From NCBI GenBank assembly GCA_963741845.1, contig CAVUJV010000032.1, positions 62,001 to 126,000 of the forward strand: a DNA stretch of 64,000 nt. The letters run 5' to 3'. Of this stretch, positions 1-9,371 are shown one piece after another; the first letter of the stretch is position 1, and each line of letters begins with the position of its first letter. The position numbers were made by a program, and so were the translations under genes. The DNA is from Roseiarcus sp963741845. Its GTDB lineage: Bacteria > Pseudomonadota > Alphaproteobacteria > Rhizobiales > Beijerinckiaceae. Under the pieces are notes generated by a model. It searched no databases and was not told the origin of the DNA. It was given only the letters and a program-made list of their open reading frames with translations.

Positions 1-2
1 GG

Positions 3-182
3 ATCCTGATGACGCTGGAGCTCTACGCCAAGGCCTCCGGCTTCTCGTTCCTGCCTTCGCAGTTCTGGGCGTCCATGCCCTACATCATGGCGATCGTCGT
101 GCTTGCGGTCATTTCGGCGCGCGGCGTCACGGGGAGCGAAGCGCCGGCCTGCCTCGGCCGGCCCTTCATGCCAAACAACTGA
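3..182 (+). CDS. ABC transporter permease, C-terminal end only
   Basis: Only the last 59 codons are in the window; the gene starts upstream of base 1. The tail reads through a hydrophobic segment (PYIMAIVVLAVISAR) to a terminal APACLGRPF. That ending is characteristic of the second inner-membrane permease of BMP-type (nucleoside/simple-sugar) ABC importers, where the last transmembrane helix is followed by a short cytoplasmic tail with a conserved P-A-x-L-G-x-P-F. The stop codon is 23 bases before the start of a BMP-family binding protein, which supports one transport operon. The substrate cannot be told from this fragment. Confidence 0.7.
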   Translation: MLMTLELYAKASGFSFLPSQFWASMPYIMAIVVLAVISARGVTGSEAPACLGRPFMPNN

Positions 183-205
183 GACGAATAATCAAGGAGA
201 ACACG

Positions 206-1282
206 ATGAGTATGGTGACACGCCGCAATTTCGTGAAGACCGCCGCGGCCGGTCTTGCCCTGCCGGCGCTGGGCCGGGGGGCCCTGGCCGCCGAGCCGCT
301 GAAGATCGGCTATATCTTTCTCGGCCCGGTCGGCGACTATGGCTGGACCTGGGCGCACAACAAGGGCCGCCTCGCGCTCGAAGCCGCTCTCAAGGGCCAG
401 GTGGTCACGAACTATGTCGAGAACGTCAAGGAAGACGCGAGCGCCATTCCGATCCTCAAGGATCTCGCGCAGCAGGGCAACAAGCTGATCTTCACGACCT
501 CTTACGGCTACATGGACCAGACCATGGACGTGGCCAAGCAGTTCCCGAACGTGATGTTCGAGCATTGCACCGGCTACAAGCATGCGGACAATGTCGGCAC
601 CTACAATTCGCGCTTCCATCAGGGCCGCGCGGTGCTCGGCACGATCGCCGGCATGATGTCGAAGACGGGCACGATCGGCTATCTCGGCTCCTACAAGGTG
701 CCGGAAGTCGTGCTCGGCGTGAATGCATTCTCGCTCGCGGCGCAGGCGATAAACCCGAACATCAAGACGAAGCTCGTCATGATCAACTCGTGGTTCGACC
801 CCGCCAAGGAGGCGGCCGCCGTCTCGACGCTCATCAACCTCGGATGCGACGTCGTCGCGCAGCACACCGACAGTCCGGCCGGCCTTCAGGTCGCCGAGCA
901 GCGCAAGGTCTGGTGCTTCGGCCAGGGCGCCGACATGTCGCGCTTCGCGCCGAAATGGCAGGCGACCGCGATCGAGGACATCTGGGGCCCCTATTACATC
1001 TCGCGCGCCAAGGCGATGCTCGACGGGACGTGGAAGCCCGACGACGCCTGGTGGGGCTTCAAGGAAGGCACCGTCGTCATCTCGCCCTACAACAAGGCGC
1101 TGCCCGCCAACGTGAAGGCGGCGGCGGACAAGATCATCGCCGGCTGGAAGGACGGCTCCTACGACGTCTTCACCGGCCCGATCGTCGACCAGAGCGGCAA
1201 GGAGCGCGTGGCCAAGGGCGCGCGGATGGAAGACAAGGACCTCGCGGTGATCGACTGGTACGTGAAGGGCGTGCAGAGCTGA
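206..1282 (+). CDS. BMP-family ABC transporter substrate-binding protein
   Basis: Periplasmic binding protein of the basic membrane protein (BMP/PnrA-like) family, 358 aa, which typically captures nucleosides or purines for an ABC importer. The N-terminus has a twin-arginine type signal: TRRNFVK at residues 5-11, then an Ala/Leu stretch and a likely cut after GALA near residue 28. The mature part starts LKIGYIFLGPVGDYGWTWAHN, the usual family opening. The start is chosen because AAGGAG lies about 7 bases upstream of the ATG. It follows the permease gene directly and so is probably the last gene of that operon. Ligand specificity is inference from the family. Confidence 0.88.
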   Translation: MSMVTRRNFVKTAAAGLALPALGRGALAAEPLKIGYIFLGPVGDYGWTWAHNKGRLALEAALKGQVVTNYVENVKEDASAIPILKDLAQQGNKLIFTTSYGYMDQTMDVAKQFPNVMFEHCTGYKHADNVGTYNSRFHQGRAVLGTIAGMMSKTGTIGYLGSYKVPEVVLGVNAFSLAAQAINPNIKTKLVMINSWFDPAKEAAAVSTLINLGCDVVAQHTDSPAGLQVAEQRKVWCFGQGADMSRFAPKWQATAIEDIWGPYYISRAKAMLDGTWKPDDAWWGFKEGTVVISPYNKALPANVKAAADKIIAGWKDGSYDVFTGPIVDQSGKERVAKGARMEDKDLAVIDWYVKGVQS

Positions 1283-1300
1283 GGCTCGCCTCTTCGCGCT

Positions 1301-1327
1301 CCCTCTCTCCCGCTTGCGGGGAGAGGG
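1301..1327. terminator. GC-rich hairpin downstream of the binding-protein gene
   Basis: An imperfect inverted repeat (CCCTCTCTCCCGC, then GCGGGGAGAGGG) lies 18 bases after the stop of the BMP-family gene. It has no clear T-run. It resembles the hairpin at 14371-14398, so it may be a dispersed REP-like element that also ends transcription. Confidence 0.45.
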
Positions 1328-1426
1328 TCAGGGTGAGGGGCGCTGGGCGTCCCTTGCGGGCGAGGGTCGCGGCGAGCGGCCTGGGCGGGCGAGGGCGCTG
1401 CGCGCCGGGTGAGGGCTTCGGTCGCC

Positions 1427-4400
1427 CTACCCCGCCAGCTCATGCACCCTGACCTCCGGGCAGACGCGCTTCGCGATCTCGACCAGATGCAGGTGGTGGG
1501 TGAGGTAGATCACCTGCCCCGCCTGCCCCATCTCCGCGAAGAGCCGCAGCGCCTCCTCCGCGCGAAAATGGTCGAAGGTCTCCATGATGTCGTCGGCGAC
1601 GAAGGGCGCGGGCGCGCGCGTCTTCGCAAGCTCGTGATAGCCCGCGACGCGCAGGGCGAGATAAAGCTGGAAGCGCGCGCCTTTCGACAATTGCTCGGCC
1701 TCCTTCGAGCCGCCGTCCGAGCCCAGCGCGATCAGCGTCTCGCTGTCGTCCTTCGGCTCGGCGGCGAGGCCGCGATAGGCGCCGCGGCTGATCTCGGAGA
1801 AAGCTCTCGACGCGCGCTCCATCATCGCGCCGCGATGGCGCTCGCGATAGAGCGAAAGCGCGGCCTCGGCCGCGGCCACGCCGGCGCGCAGCGTGAGATA
1901 GCGCCGCGCGCCTTCCTTGATCTCTTCCAGAATTGTGCGCCGCTTCTCCTCGATGCGCGCGACGACATCGTCGCCGCCGACAGCGTCGAGCCGCGCCGTC
2001 GCTTCGCTCGCCCGCGCGAAGCGTTCGGCATGCGCGGCGACGTCGTCCGCCTGCCGCGCCTCGATATCGGCAAGCTCGGCCTCCAGCGCCGCGCGGTCCG
2101 CCGCTTCGAGCGTTTCGCGCGAAGCCTCGAAGCCGTTCGCGACGCCAAGGCCGACGATCGCGCGCGTCGCTTTCGCGATCTCCTCCTTCAGCGCGTCCCG
2201 GCGCCGGCAGGCGTCAAGCCGCTCCGAGACTTCGCCGAGCGTGGCGACGCCGAACCGCTCCGTCATCGCGGCCCCGAGCCTCGTGTTCAGGGCGCGCTTT
2301 TCGGCGACTTCGGCGAGCGTCTCGCGCGCCTTCGCAAGCGCCTTCTGCTTTTCCTGCCGCCTTCGCAAATCCTCGCGCGCAGCCGACACGCGCGCCTCGA
2401 TCGTATCGGCGACGACGAGCGGATCGGCCTCCGCGTCGAGCCCGAGCGCGCGCGCAGCCTCAGCGACCTCGTCCGCGAAGGCGCGCCGGTCGCGCTGCAT
2501 CGAACTCGATGCGATGATCGAGCGACTCGCATTCGCTCAAGCCCGCCCGCAGGTCGCCGAGCGCGTTGAGCGCCTGACGCACGGCGCCGAGCGGCGGCTC
2601 GCCGCCGGCCTCGCCGAGCCATGTTCCCCCGCAGGCCTCCCGCCAGGCCGCGCGCCAGCGCGCGTCCTCCTCGGTCGCCGTCTTGAGGCGGCTCCCGGCG
2701 CGCGCGAGATCGGCGCGCCGCTCTTTGGCCGCGCGCCGCAGGCCCTCGACCTTCGCCTCCGCGTCAATGGCGGCCTGCGCGGCTTCGGCGAGCGCCTCGA
2801 TCCCCTCTTCCGGATCGAACCGGACGCCGGCGGCGCCGAGCGCCCCGCCCAGCGCGCGCCGCGTCCGCTCGGCGGCGTCGTTGACGCGCCGCGCCTCTTC
2901 CTTCATCTCGCCGAGCCGCTCGATCAGCTTCAGCGCCTCGTCGCGCCGCGCGCGCCAGGCGTCGAGAAAGGCCAGCGGATCGCGGCCTGCCGGCGCCGCG
3001 ACCGGCAGGATCGCGCCGATCTCGGCCTTCGCCGCCTCGACCTCCGCCTCCGACTGCTCCAGTTCCGCCCGCAGGCGAAGGCGCTCCGCTTCCAGCCCCG
3101 CAAGCTTCACCGCCCGTTGCCGCGCCGCCGCAAGCTCATGCGCATGAGCGAGGCGCTCGGCGGAGGCGGCGTCGTCGCGCGTCATCGCCGCCTCGAAAAC
3201 GTCGGCGGTCTCCGCATCGAGCGCCGCGCGATGCGTGGACCATGCCGCGTCCCGCTCGGCCCGCAGGCGCGCCGCCGCCTCGCCGCTGACGATCCCGGAG
3301 CGCCGGGCGGCAGCCTCTTCGGCCGTCAGCCGCTCGATCTCGCCGCTCTTGTCGGCGAGGCGACGGCGATGGTCCTCGCGCGCCGTTTTCGCGCGCGCGA
3401 GACGTTGCCTCAGGGCCTCCGTCTCCGCTTCGCCGGGAACGGCGACGAGCGCCAGCCGCTCGGGATCGTCGCGCCAGGGCGCGAGGGCGGCCAGCGCTTC
3501 GACGATCCGGCGCCCGAGCCGCTCGCGCTCCTCGCGCATGGCCCCGAGCCGCGCCGAGGACTCGTCGCGGCGCGCCTTCTGCAATTCGCGCCTGAGCGCC
3601 TCGATCGCCGCGCCGTCGCCTTCGCTCTCCGGCGCATCCGCGAGGGCGGCGTCAAGCGCGAGCCCGGCTTCCGCATGCGCCCCGCGCGCCGCTTCGAGCT
3701 TCGAGGCGACGCCGGAGCGCGCCGCGATCAGATCTTCGAGCGCTCCGACCTTGCCGACGGGAAGCAGCAGCCGCCGGGGCTCCGCCTCGCCTTCGCGGCC
3801 GAGCCGGCGCAGGATTTCGGCGATCGCCGCGCGCCTCGCGTCGCGCTCGCCCTGCCGGACCGGAATGTCCTTGGCCGTCACATAACGGCCGCGCGCCTCG
3901 CGCCAGCTCTCGACGCGGCTTGCCGCGGCCAGCGCGGCCGAATCCTCGCCGATGCGCTGAAGCTCGGCCTCCAGCGAGGCGACCGCCTTTTCCGCGCCCT
4001 CGCGCTCCGCTTCGAGCCGGATCGCCTCGCCCTCGAGCCGCGCGATCTCCGCGCCCCAGCCTTGGGGCGTCGCGGGCAGGCCGGCCAGCGGCGCAAGCTC
4101 CGCCTCCGCCTCGCGCAGCGCGGCGAGATGCGGCAGGCCCTGCAGGAGGCGCCGCAGGCTCGCCGCACGGGCGTTGCGCTCGCCGAGCGCCTTCGTGGAG
4201 GCGTCGCAAGCCGCCCGCGCCTCGTCCCGCTGCCGCACAAGCTCGGCATAGGTCGCGGCGAGCGTGTCGGCCTCGTCCCGCCGCGCTTTCAGCGCCTCAA
4301 GCTCGCGCTTCTTCTCGGCAAGCTCGGTCTTGTGGGCGCGCGGCTTGAAGAAGCGGTCCGCCTCCTCGCGCAGGGCCCCGAGCCTTCCGGCAAGCTCCGC

Positions 4401-4889
4401 CAGCCCCGCGCTCGCGGAGAACAGCAATTGCCCGAGATCGCCCCTGCTGGCGAGGATCGCTTCGCCGCCCTTTTCCAGGCTCTCGTCGTCGAGCGAGAAC
4501 ATGGCGCGGAACGCGTCGCGGTCGACGCCGCCAAGCTCCGCCTTCAGGAGCGTCTCGTCGAGGGGCCGGTTGTCGGAATCGACGAGGCTGTTCCTGTCGC
4601 GCTTCAGCCGCGCGACCTCGTAAGCTCCCCCGGAAAGCTCCAGCCGCGCGCCGATTCTCAGCGCATTGTACGCATGCCAGTTCCTGCGAATCTCGGCGGA
4701 TCCGTAAGGAGACTTGCGGTCGATGCCGAACAGGAGATCGAGGATCGCCGCGGCCGTCGTCGACTTGCCCGCTTCGTTGAGGCCATAGACGATGTGGAAG
4801 TCGGGCGCGCCGTCCGGCCGCGCGCCGAAGTCGAGCGTCGTGTCGCTGAAGCGCCCGTAGCGCGTGAGGTCGAGCCGCGCGATCCTCAT
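1427..4889 (-). CDS. YhaN-like ATPase with long coiled coil (frameshifted as read)
   Basis: Large SMC/Rad50-like ATPase of about 1150 aa, the expected partner of the adjacent SbcD/YhaO-like nuclease in DNA end processing. The N-terminus MRIARLDLTRYGRF is followed by the Walker A motif GLNEAGKST. A very long Ala/Glu/Arg-rich coiled coil follows, and the C-terminal ATPase half has Walker B (PFVADDIMETFD) and a YLTHHLHLVEIA segment. The ATG overlaps the nuclease stop codon (ATGA), so translation is coupled. The reading frame changes near 2501-2508: removing one T there joins SLDHRIES to MQRDRRAF without a gap. Both halves keep their key motifs, so a sequencing error is more likely than a dead gene. 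Confidence 0.8.
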
Positions 4890-6157
4890 GCGCCATGCTC
4901 CGCATCCGCGGCGCGCAGGCGCGCCAGCGCGTCCTCGACGCCCTCCTCCGTGATCGCGCGCAGGGCGGCCGCGAAATCGTCGGCGTCGCAGCCGAAGAGG
5001 TCTTCGCGCGCCTCGGCCGGAATGGCGCCGCGCAACTCCTGGGCGAGTTCGCTCAACTGATCCACGAGCGCCTTCGATCCGGCGACCTCGCCCTCCATGA
5101 GGGCGCGCAGCTCCGCGATCGGATCGCCGCGGCCGGAAGTCTCCGCCGACGGCTCGACGCAGGCGAGTTCGACCTTCTCGATCCAGCTTTGACCGATCGC
5201 GGAGGCGGCGGCGCGCGCCTCTTCGGCGAGCCTGTCCGTATCCGCCCGCAGCCGCCACGCGAGCGGCGTCGCGCCGGTCAGCCGGAGCCGCGCCACAAGA
5301 TGCTCGCTCCGCGCTTTTTCGCGCGCGTCTTCGAGCGCCGCCGAGATGCGCCCGACAGCCTCGCGCCAGTCCCGAGCGCCCGAGCAGTCGACGCCGACGC
5401 GAACGAATTCGGCGAGGCTCGTCAGCCGCTCCTCAATCGTCAGGCTCCGGTCGTCGCGCACCGTGACCAGCGTCGCGGATTTCGGCCCCGCCTCGTTGAT
5501 GTCGCGCCCCTGCGGATTGCCCGGCATGACGATCGCCGCCTTGCCGCGCTCCTCGTATCGCTCGTGGATGTGGCCGAGCGCCCAATAGTCGAAGCCCGCG
5601 TTCTGCAGGTCGGCCGCGGCGCAGGGCGCATAGACATCGTGATTCGACGAGCCGCCGAGGCTCGTGTGCAGGATCCCGATGTTGAAAGCCCCGTCGCGCG
5701 GCGGCCTGAATTTCGGCAGCAGGCTCTCGGGCGCATGAGGCTGGGCGAAACTGATCCCCTGAATGGCGACGTCGAGGCCGCCCCGGTTCATCATCACGGC
5801 TTCCGCCCGGCCGTGGAAAAGCTTGACGCTTTCCGGCAGCACCAGTTCGAGCTTGATCCGCGACTGGGCGTCGTGGTTGCCGCGAATGAGGAAGGTCCTG
5901 ATCCCGGCCGCGTCCAGGCGGCGCAACTGGTCGGCGAGGAAGCGCGCCGTCTTCATCGAGGTCTGCTCGCCGTCGTAGAGGTCGCCCGCGACGATCAGCG
6001 CGTCCGCTTCCTCGGCGAGACAGAGGTCGATGACGGAGGCAAACGCCTTTCGCGTCGCGCCGCCGATGAGTTCGGCAAGCTCCGGCTGGCGCAGCGCGAG
6101 CGTGCGCAGCGGCGAGTCGAGGTGAATGTCGGCGGTATGAACGAATCGGAATGGCAT
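4886..6157 (-). CDS. DNA repair exonuclease, SbcD/YhaO-like metallophosphoesterase
   Basis: Calcineurin-like metallophosphoesterase of 423 aa, the nuclease partner of the YhaN-like ATPase. Metal-binding motifs are visible in order: HTADIHLDSP near residue 10 (D-x-H), AGDLYDG (G-D), RGNHD (G-N-H-D) and GHIHERY (G-H-x-H). The C-terminal third is a helical extension as in YhaO proteins. The start is the ATG giving MPFRFVHTADIH; a start four codons upstream is possible. It is the first gene of a two-gene operon with a 4-base overlap. Its family acts on DNA ends with the SMC-like ATPase; the precise substrate here is unknown. Confidence 0.85.
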   Translation of the reverse strand: MPFRFVHTADIHLDSPLRTLALRQPELAELIGGATRKAFASVIDLCLAEEADALIVAGDLYDGEQTSMKTARFLADQLRRLDAAGIRTFLIRGNHDAQSRIKLELVLPESVKLFHGRAEAVMMNRGGLDVAIQGISFAQPHAPESLLPKFRPPRDGAFNIGILHTSLGGSSNHDVYAPCAAADLQNAGFDYWALGHIHERYEERGKAAIVMPGNPQGRDINEAGPKSATLVTVRDDRSLTIEERLTSLAEFVRVGVDCSGARDWREAVGRISAALEDAREKARSEHLVARLRLTGATPLAWRLRADTDRLAEEARAAASAIGQSWIEKVELACVEPSAETSGRGDPIAELRALMEGEVAGSKALVDQLSELAQELRGAIPAEAREDLFGCDADDFAAALRAITEEGVEDALARLRAADAEHGA

Positions 6158-6272
6158 GGCGCGAATCAAGGGCTAGCCGCCGATTCGGGCGAAGTCACCG
6201 TGGGCGCCGCCGATCGCCGTGGAAAAGCCCGCCTTGGCGCCGTCCCCCGCTTCGGGCATAGCGGCGGCCCAT

Positions 6273-6292
6273 GCGGGGCGCGCCCGCCCCGC
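6273..6292. repeat. Perfect 8-bp inverted repeat in a divergent intergenic region
   Basis: GCGGGGCG, a 4-base loop and CGCCCCGC lie between the divergently transcribed nuclease and GT61 genes. No promoter could be assigned confidently in this 200-base gap. Confidence 0.4.
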
Positions 6293-6359
6293 CCGGAACA
6301 GGACTTTGGCTCGCGACCGGCGAAAATCAGGCTCGGACAGCGTCGAGAACGAGGCGCTG

Positions 6360-7623
6360 ATGCGCGTCAATCGCGCGCTTCACGGGGTCTGGCGCCATGC
6401 GGTGCGCCAGCCTCTCAAGCGGCTGAGGGAGCGCGCCCGCATCGCGCGCGCCGCGCGTTCGGACGGCGGCGTCCCGGTCTCGGTCGACCGCGCGACGGAA
6501 CTCGCCGCCGTCCCCTTCGAGGGCCGCTTTCCGCCGCCGATGGCCCAATGCACGGCGATCGAAGCGGCGGACTATCGCACGCGGCTTCATCCGCTCAGCG
6601 TCAATTCCACGACGACGGAGGCGATGCATTACGTCGGGCACACGGTCCATGCGCCGGCGATGACGCTGGAGCATCTGACGGACCAGTTCTGGTTCCCGGC
6701 GCTCGGCCTCGTCATTTCGCCGGCCGGCCGGGTCTGGCGGCATTCGTTTCTCGGGCCGTTCCGGCCGGACTTCCTCTCGTCGGTGAAGCAGATCGTCGAA
6801 CGCGCCCGGCCGGACGGGACGCGCGAGGCGCTCTTCTATCCCGGGCAGCTCGCGCGGGCGCCGCGCATCGAGGAGGCGCGCCTGCTCGTCGCCAATTCCG
6901 AGAAGCCCAATTACGGGCACTGGATGCTGGACATCGTTCCGCTGATCGACCTTGGCGCGCGCAACGCGATGCCGATGCTGACCTGGACGCTCAAACCCTG
7001 GCAGCGCGGCGTGATCGCCCGGCTGGGCGTTCCGCGACGGGCTCATCCGCGAGATCCGGCCCGAGCCCGTCTTCCTCGCAAACCCGATCGTCAGCAACCG
7101 GCACAGCGGCGAAGCCAGCCAGAACGCGCACCCGCAGACCCGCGAGGTCTTCGGCCGGATTCTCGCGAATGCGCGGAAGGCGGCCGGCGCTGTCGATACG
7201 CCGAAGCGCGTCCTCGTCGTGCGCAGCCTCGCCAACAGCCGCAATATCGTCAATCGCGCCGAGATGATCGAGGCCCTGAAGCCGCTCGGTTTCGCCGCGG
7301 TCCAGCCGGAGAAGCTCTCCTTCGACGAGCAGGCGCTGACTTTCGCGCAGGCCGAGATCATCGTGTGCGAATTCGGAGCGGCGATGACCAACGTGCTCTT
7401 CTGCCCGCCGGGCGCGAAGGTCGTCGAGATCATCGCGGAAGGCCAGCACGACCCGTGGTCGTCGCATCTCGCCGCGATGCTCGGCCTCGAACATGTCGTG
7501 CTCTTCCAGCCGCAATCGGCCGAGGCGCTGGAAGCCGCGCCCCGCCACGTGAAGGATTCGCCCTTCTCTTACGCGGTGGATGTGAAGAGGCTTGTGGAGA
7601 CGGTGAGGGCGTTGCTTGGGTGA
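6360..7623 (+). CDS. Glycosyltransferase family 61 (DUF563) protein, frameshifted as read
   Basis: Probable glycosyltransferase of about 420 aa with the DUF563/GT61 domain, used in polysaccharide or glycoprotein sugar transfer. Diagnostic segments are KPNYGHWMLDIVPLIDL in the first half and EFGAAMTNVLFCPPGAKVVEI near the C-terminus, the conserved G-A-x-x-T-N-x-L-F-x-P-P-G block. The first part is read from 6360 to about 7028. The frame then moves by one base and continues RDGLIREIRPEPVFLANP to the stop at 7621-7623. One extra base near 7028-7033 accounts for this. It is followed 115 bases later by a secreted PEP-CTERM-like protein. The acceptor is unknown. Confidence 0.72.
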
Positions 7624-7707
7624 CGCTCTCGAACAAGCGGCTCACGAAAACGTGACGTTTCTCGGCGACAACTGTCACTGACGTGTTGTGCGTGCGTCGT
7701 AACGCAC

Positions 7708-7733
7708 TCCCGGTCAACCTCAGGGCCGGGAGC
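7708..7733. repeat. Inverted repeat just upstream of the PEP-CTERM-like gene
   Basis: CTCCCGG and CCGGGAG form a perfect 7-bp stem ending 5 bases before the ATG at 7739. If transcribed, it could mask the ribosome binding site. This is sequence-level observation only. Confidence 0.35.
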
Positions 7734-7738
7734 GCCGA

Positions 7739-9294
7739 ATGTTCGACAACGTCGCCGCGATTTCGAGAATCCGCCACGCAACCTTGTGTTCGAGCGTAGC
7801 CGTGATCGCGCTGGCGAGCGCCGCGCCGCAGGCGATGGCTGGCGCCCTCATCAACAACAATTCGCTCCTGATCTCGACGACGACTTATCAGGACGTCGGA
7901 GACGTCGCCAACCTGAGCGTGGGCTCGGCGATCCCCGGCGGCGCGGCCGTCTCCAACGGCGACCTCAACACTGTCTGGAACAATGCGACGGTCGACGGCG
8001 CGTTCGGCGTGACCTCGGCGATCACGCTTCAGGACCTCAATCCATCGAATGCGGCCGTTCTGGCGTCCGAGTCGCTGAATCCGAGTCGAGGTCGTGACGA
8101 GCTTCAGCTCGAAGTCCGAGCTTGGCCTCAACATCGCCAACACCGCCAACGGCAAGGTCGCCACCCTGATGGGTTACGCCCCGGGCGGCTCGGGCCATCC
8201 GGGCACTGCCGTCGGTATGCTTGACGTCTCCAATACCGACAACACCGCTTATTCCGATCCGACGAACGCAGTCACGCAGTTCAACGGCGCCAACTACGCC
8301 TTCAACCGCTCCGTGGTCGCGGTGGGCGCCGACGGTTCGTACACCGTGACGCAAACGCAGGCATACGGCGGCAATAACGGACGCGCGGCCGTGCTCGCGC
8401 CGAACGGCCTCTATTACACGGTCGGCAACTCGAACAACGGCAAGGCGAAGCCGGTGCCCACGCAGCTCTCGACCACGACCGGTCTTGAGGCTGTCACGCC
8501 GGGGGCGACCCCGAACTCGACCATGGTCGATCCGACTTACGCCTCGATCCCGGGCGACAAGGCGGGCAAGGACAGCAACTTCCGCTCTGTCACTTACTAC
8601 AACGGCGCGCTCTATTTCACGAAGGGCAGCGGCAGCAAGGGCATCGACTCGGTCTATACGGTCAGCAACCCGAACGGCGCGCTTCCGACAGCGGCGACCG
8701 CGAGCAGCGCCAAGGTCACGATTCTTCCGGGCTTCCCCGATACGGCGGGCGCCAATCAGGATATCACGCCATTCGGCCTCTTCTTCGCCAACCCCTCGAC
8801 GCTCTACGTCGCTGACGAGGGCGGCGGCAACTGCGACGGACGTCTCGACCAACGCCGGGCTTGAGAAATGGTCGCTGGTCAACGGAACCTGGCAGCTCGA
8901 TTACACCCTGCGCGGCGGTCTCATCGGCTCGACCTATAGCGTTCAGGGCTGGGACTACCAGGAGACCACGGTCGGCTTGCGGAACCTGACCGGCCGCGTC
9001 AACGCGGACGGCACGGTCACTCTCTGGGCGACCACCGCGACCGCCAGCGGTTCGGGCGACAACGGCGCCGATCCGAACGCGATCGTGACGATCTCCGACA
9101 CGCTGAGCTCCCTGTCCCTCCCGAACAGCGAGTCCTTCTCCGTCTTCGACGGCCCCGTCGCGGGCCTGCGCTATGGCGGCGTCGCCTTTGCGGCGCCAGA
9201 AGCCTCGACCTGGGCGATGATGGCGATCGGCTTCGCCGGTCTCGGCTACGCGGCAAGCCGTCGTACGCGAAAGGCGCGAAGGTTCGCCGTATAA
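7739..9294 (+). CDS. Secreted protein with PEP-CTERM-like C-terminus (two frameshifts as read)
   Basis: Exported protein of about 517 aa. The N-terminus is a signal peptide (VAVIALASAAPQAMAG). The middle is Gly/Asn/Ser/Thr-rich and reads like a beta-propeller or beta-rich extracellular domain (VLAPNGLYYTVGNSNNGKAK; PFGLFFANPSTLYVADEGGG). The C-terminus is PEASTWAMMAIGFAGLGYAA followed by SRRTRKARR: a short sorting motif, one hydrophobic helix and a basic tail. This matches the alphaproteobacterial variant of PEP-CTERM signals, which direct anchoring or release at the outer surface. The frame changes near 8085 and 8830, each explained by one extra base. No exosortase gene is in the window. Function is otherwise unknown. 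Confidence 0.7.
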
Positions 9295-9319
9295 AGGCTC
9301 GCGCTGTCCGTACTTGCGA

Positions 9320-9347
9320 GGGCCGCCTTCGGGCGGCCTTCCTGTTT
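9320..9347 (+). terminator. Rho-independent terminator
   Basis: GGCCGCC, a TTCG tetraloop and GGCGGCC make a perfect 7-bp stem 26 bases after the stop of the PEP-CTERM-like gene, followed by TTCCTGTTT. It also lies between convergent genes. Confidence 0.75.
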
Positions 9348-9371
9348 CGCGCGAGGCGAGATGGCCGCGCC

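Noticed and set aside
1917..5060. Very long plus-strand open frame opposite the YhaN-like gene
   Set aside because: Low-complexity Arg/Ala/Pro/Leu translation, no recognisable domain; it is an antisense shadow caused by high GC. The minus-strand frame has Walker A and B motifs.
4895..7267. Plus-strand open frame opposite the nuclease gene
   Set aside because: Same kind of GC-driven antisense frame; the nuclease motifs are on the minus strand.
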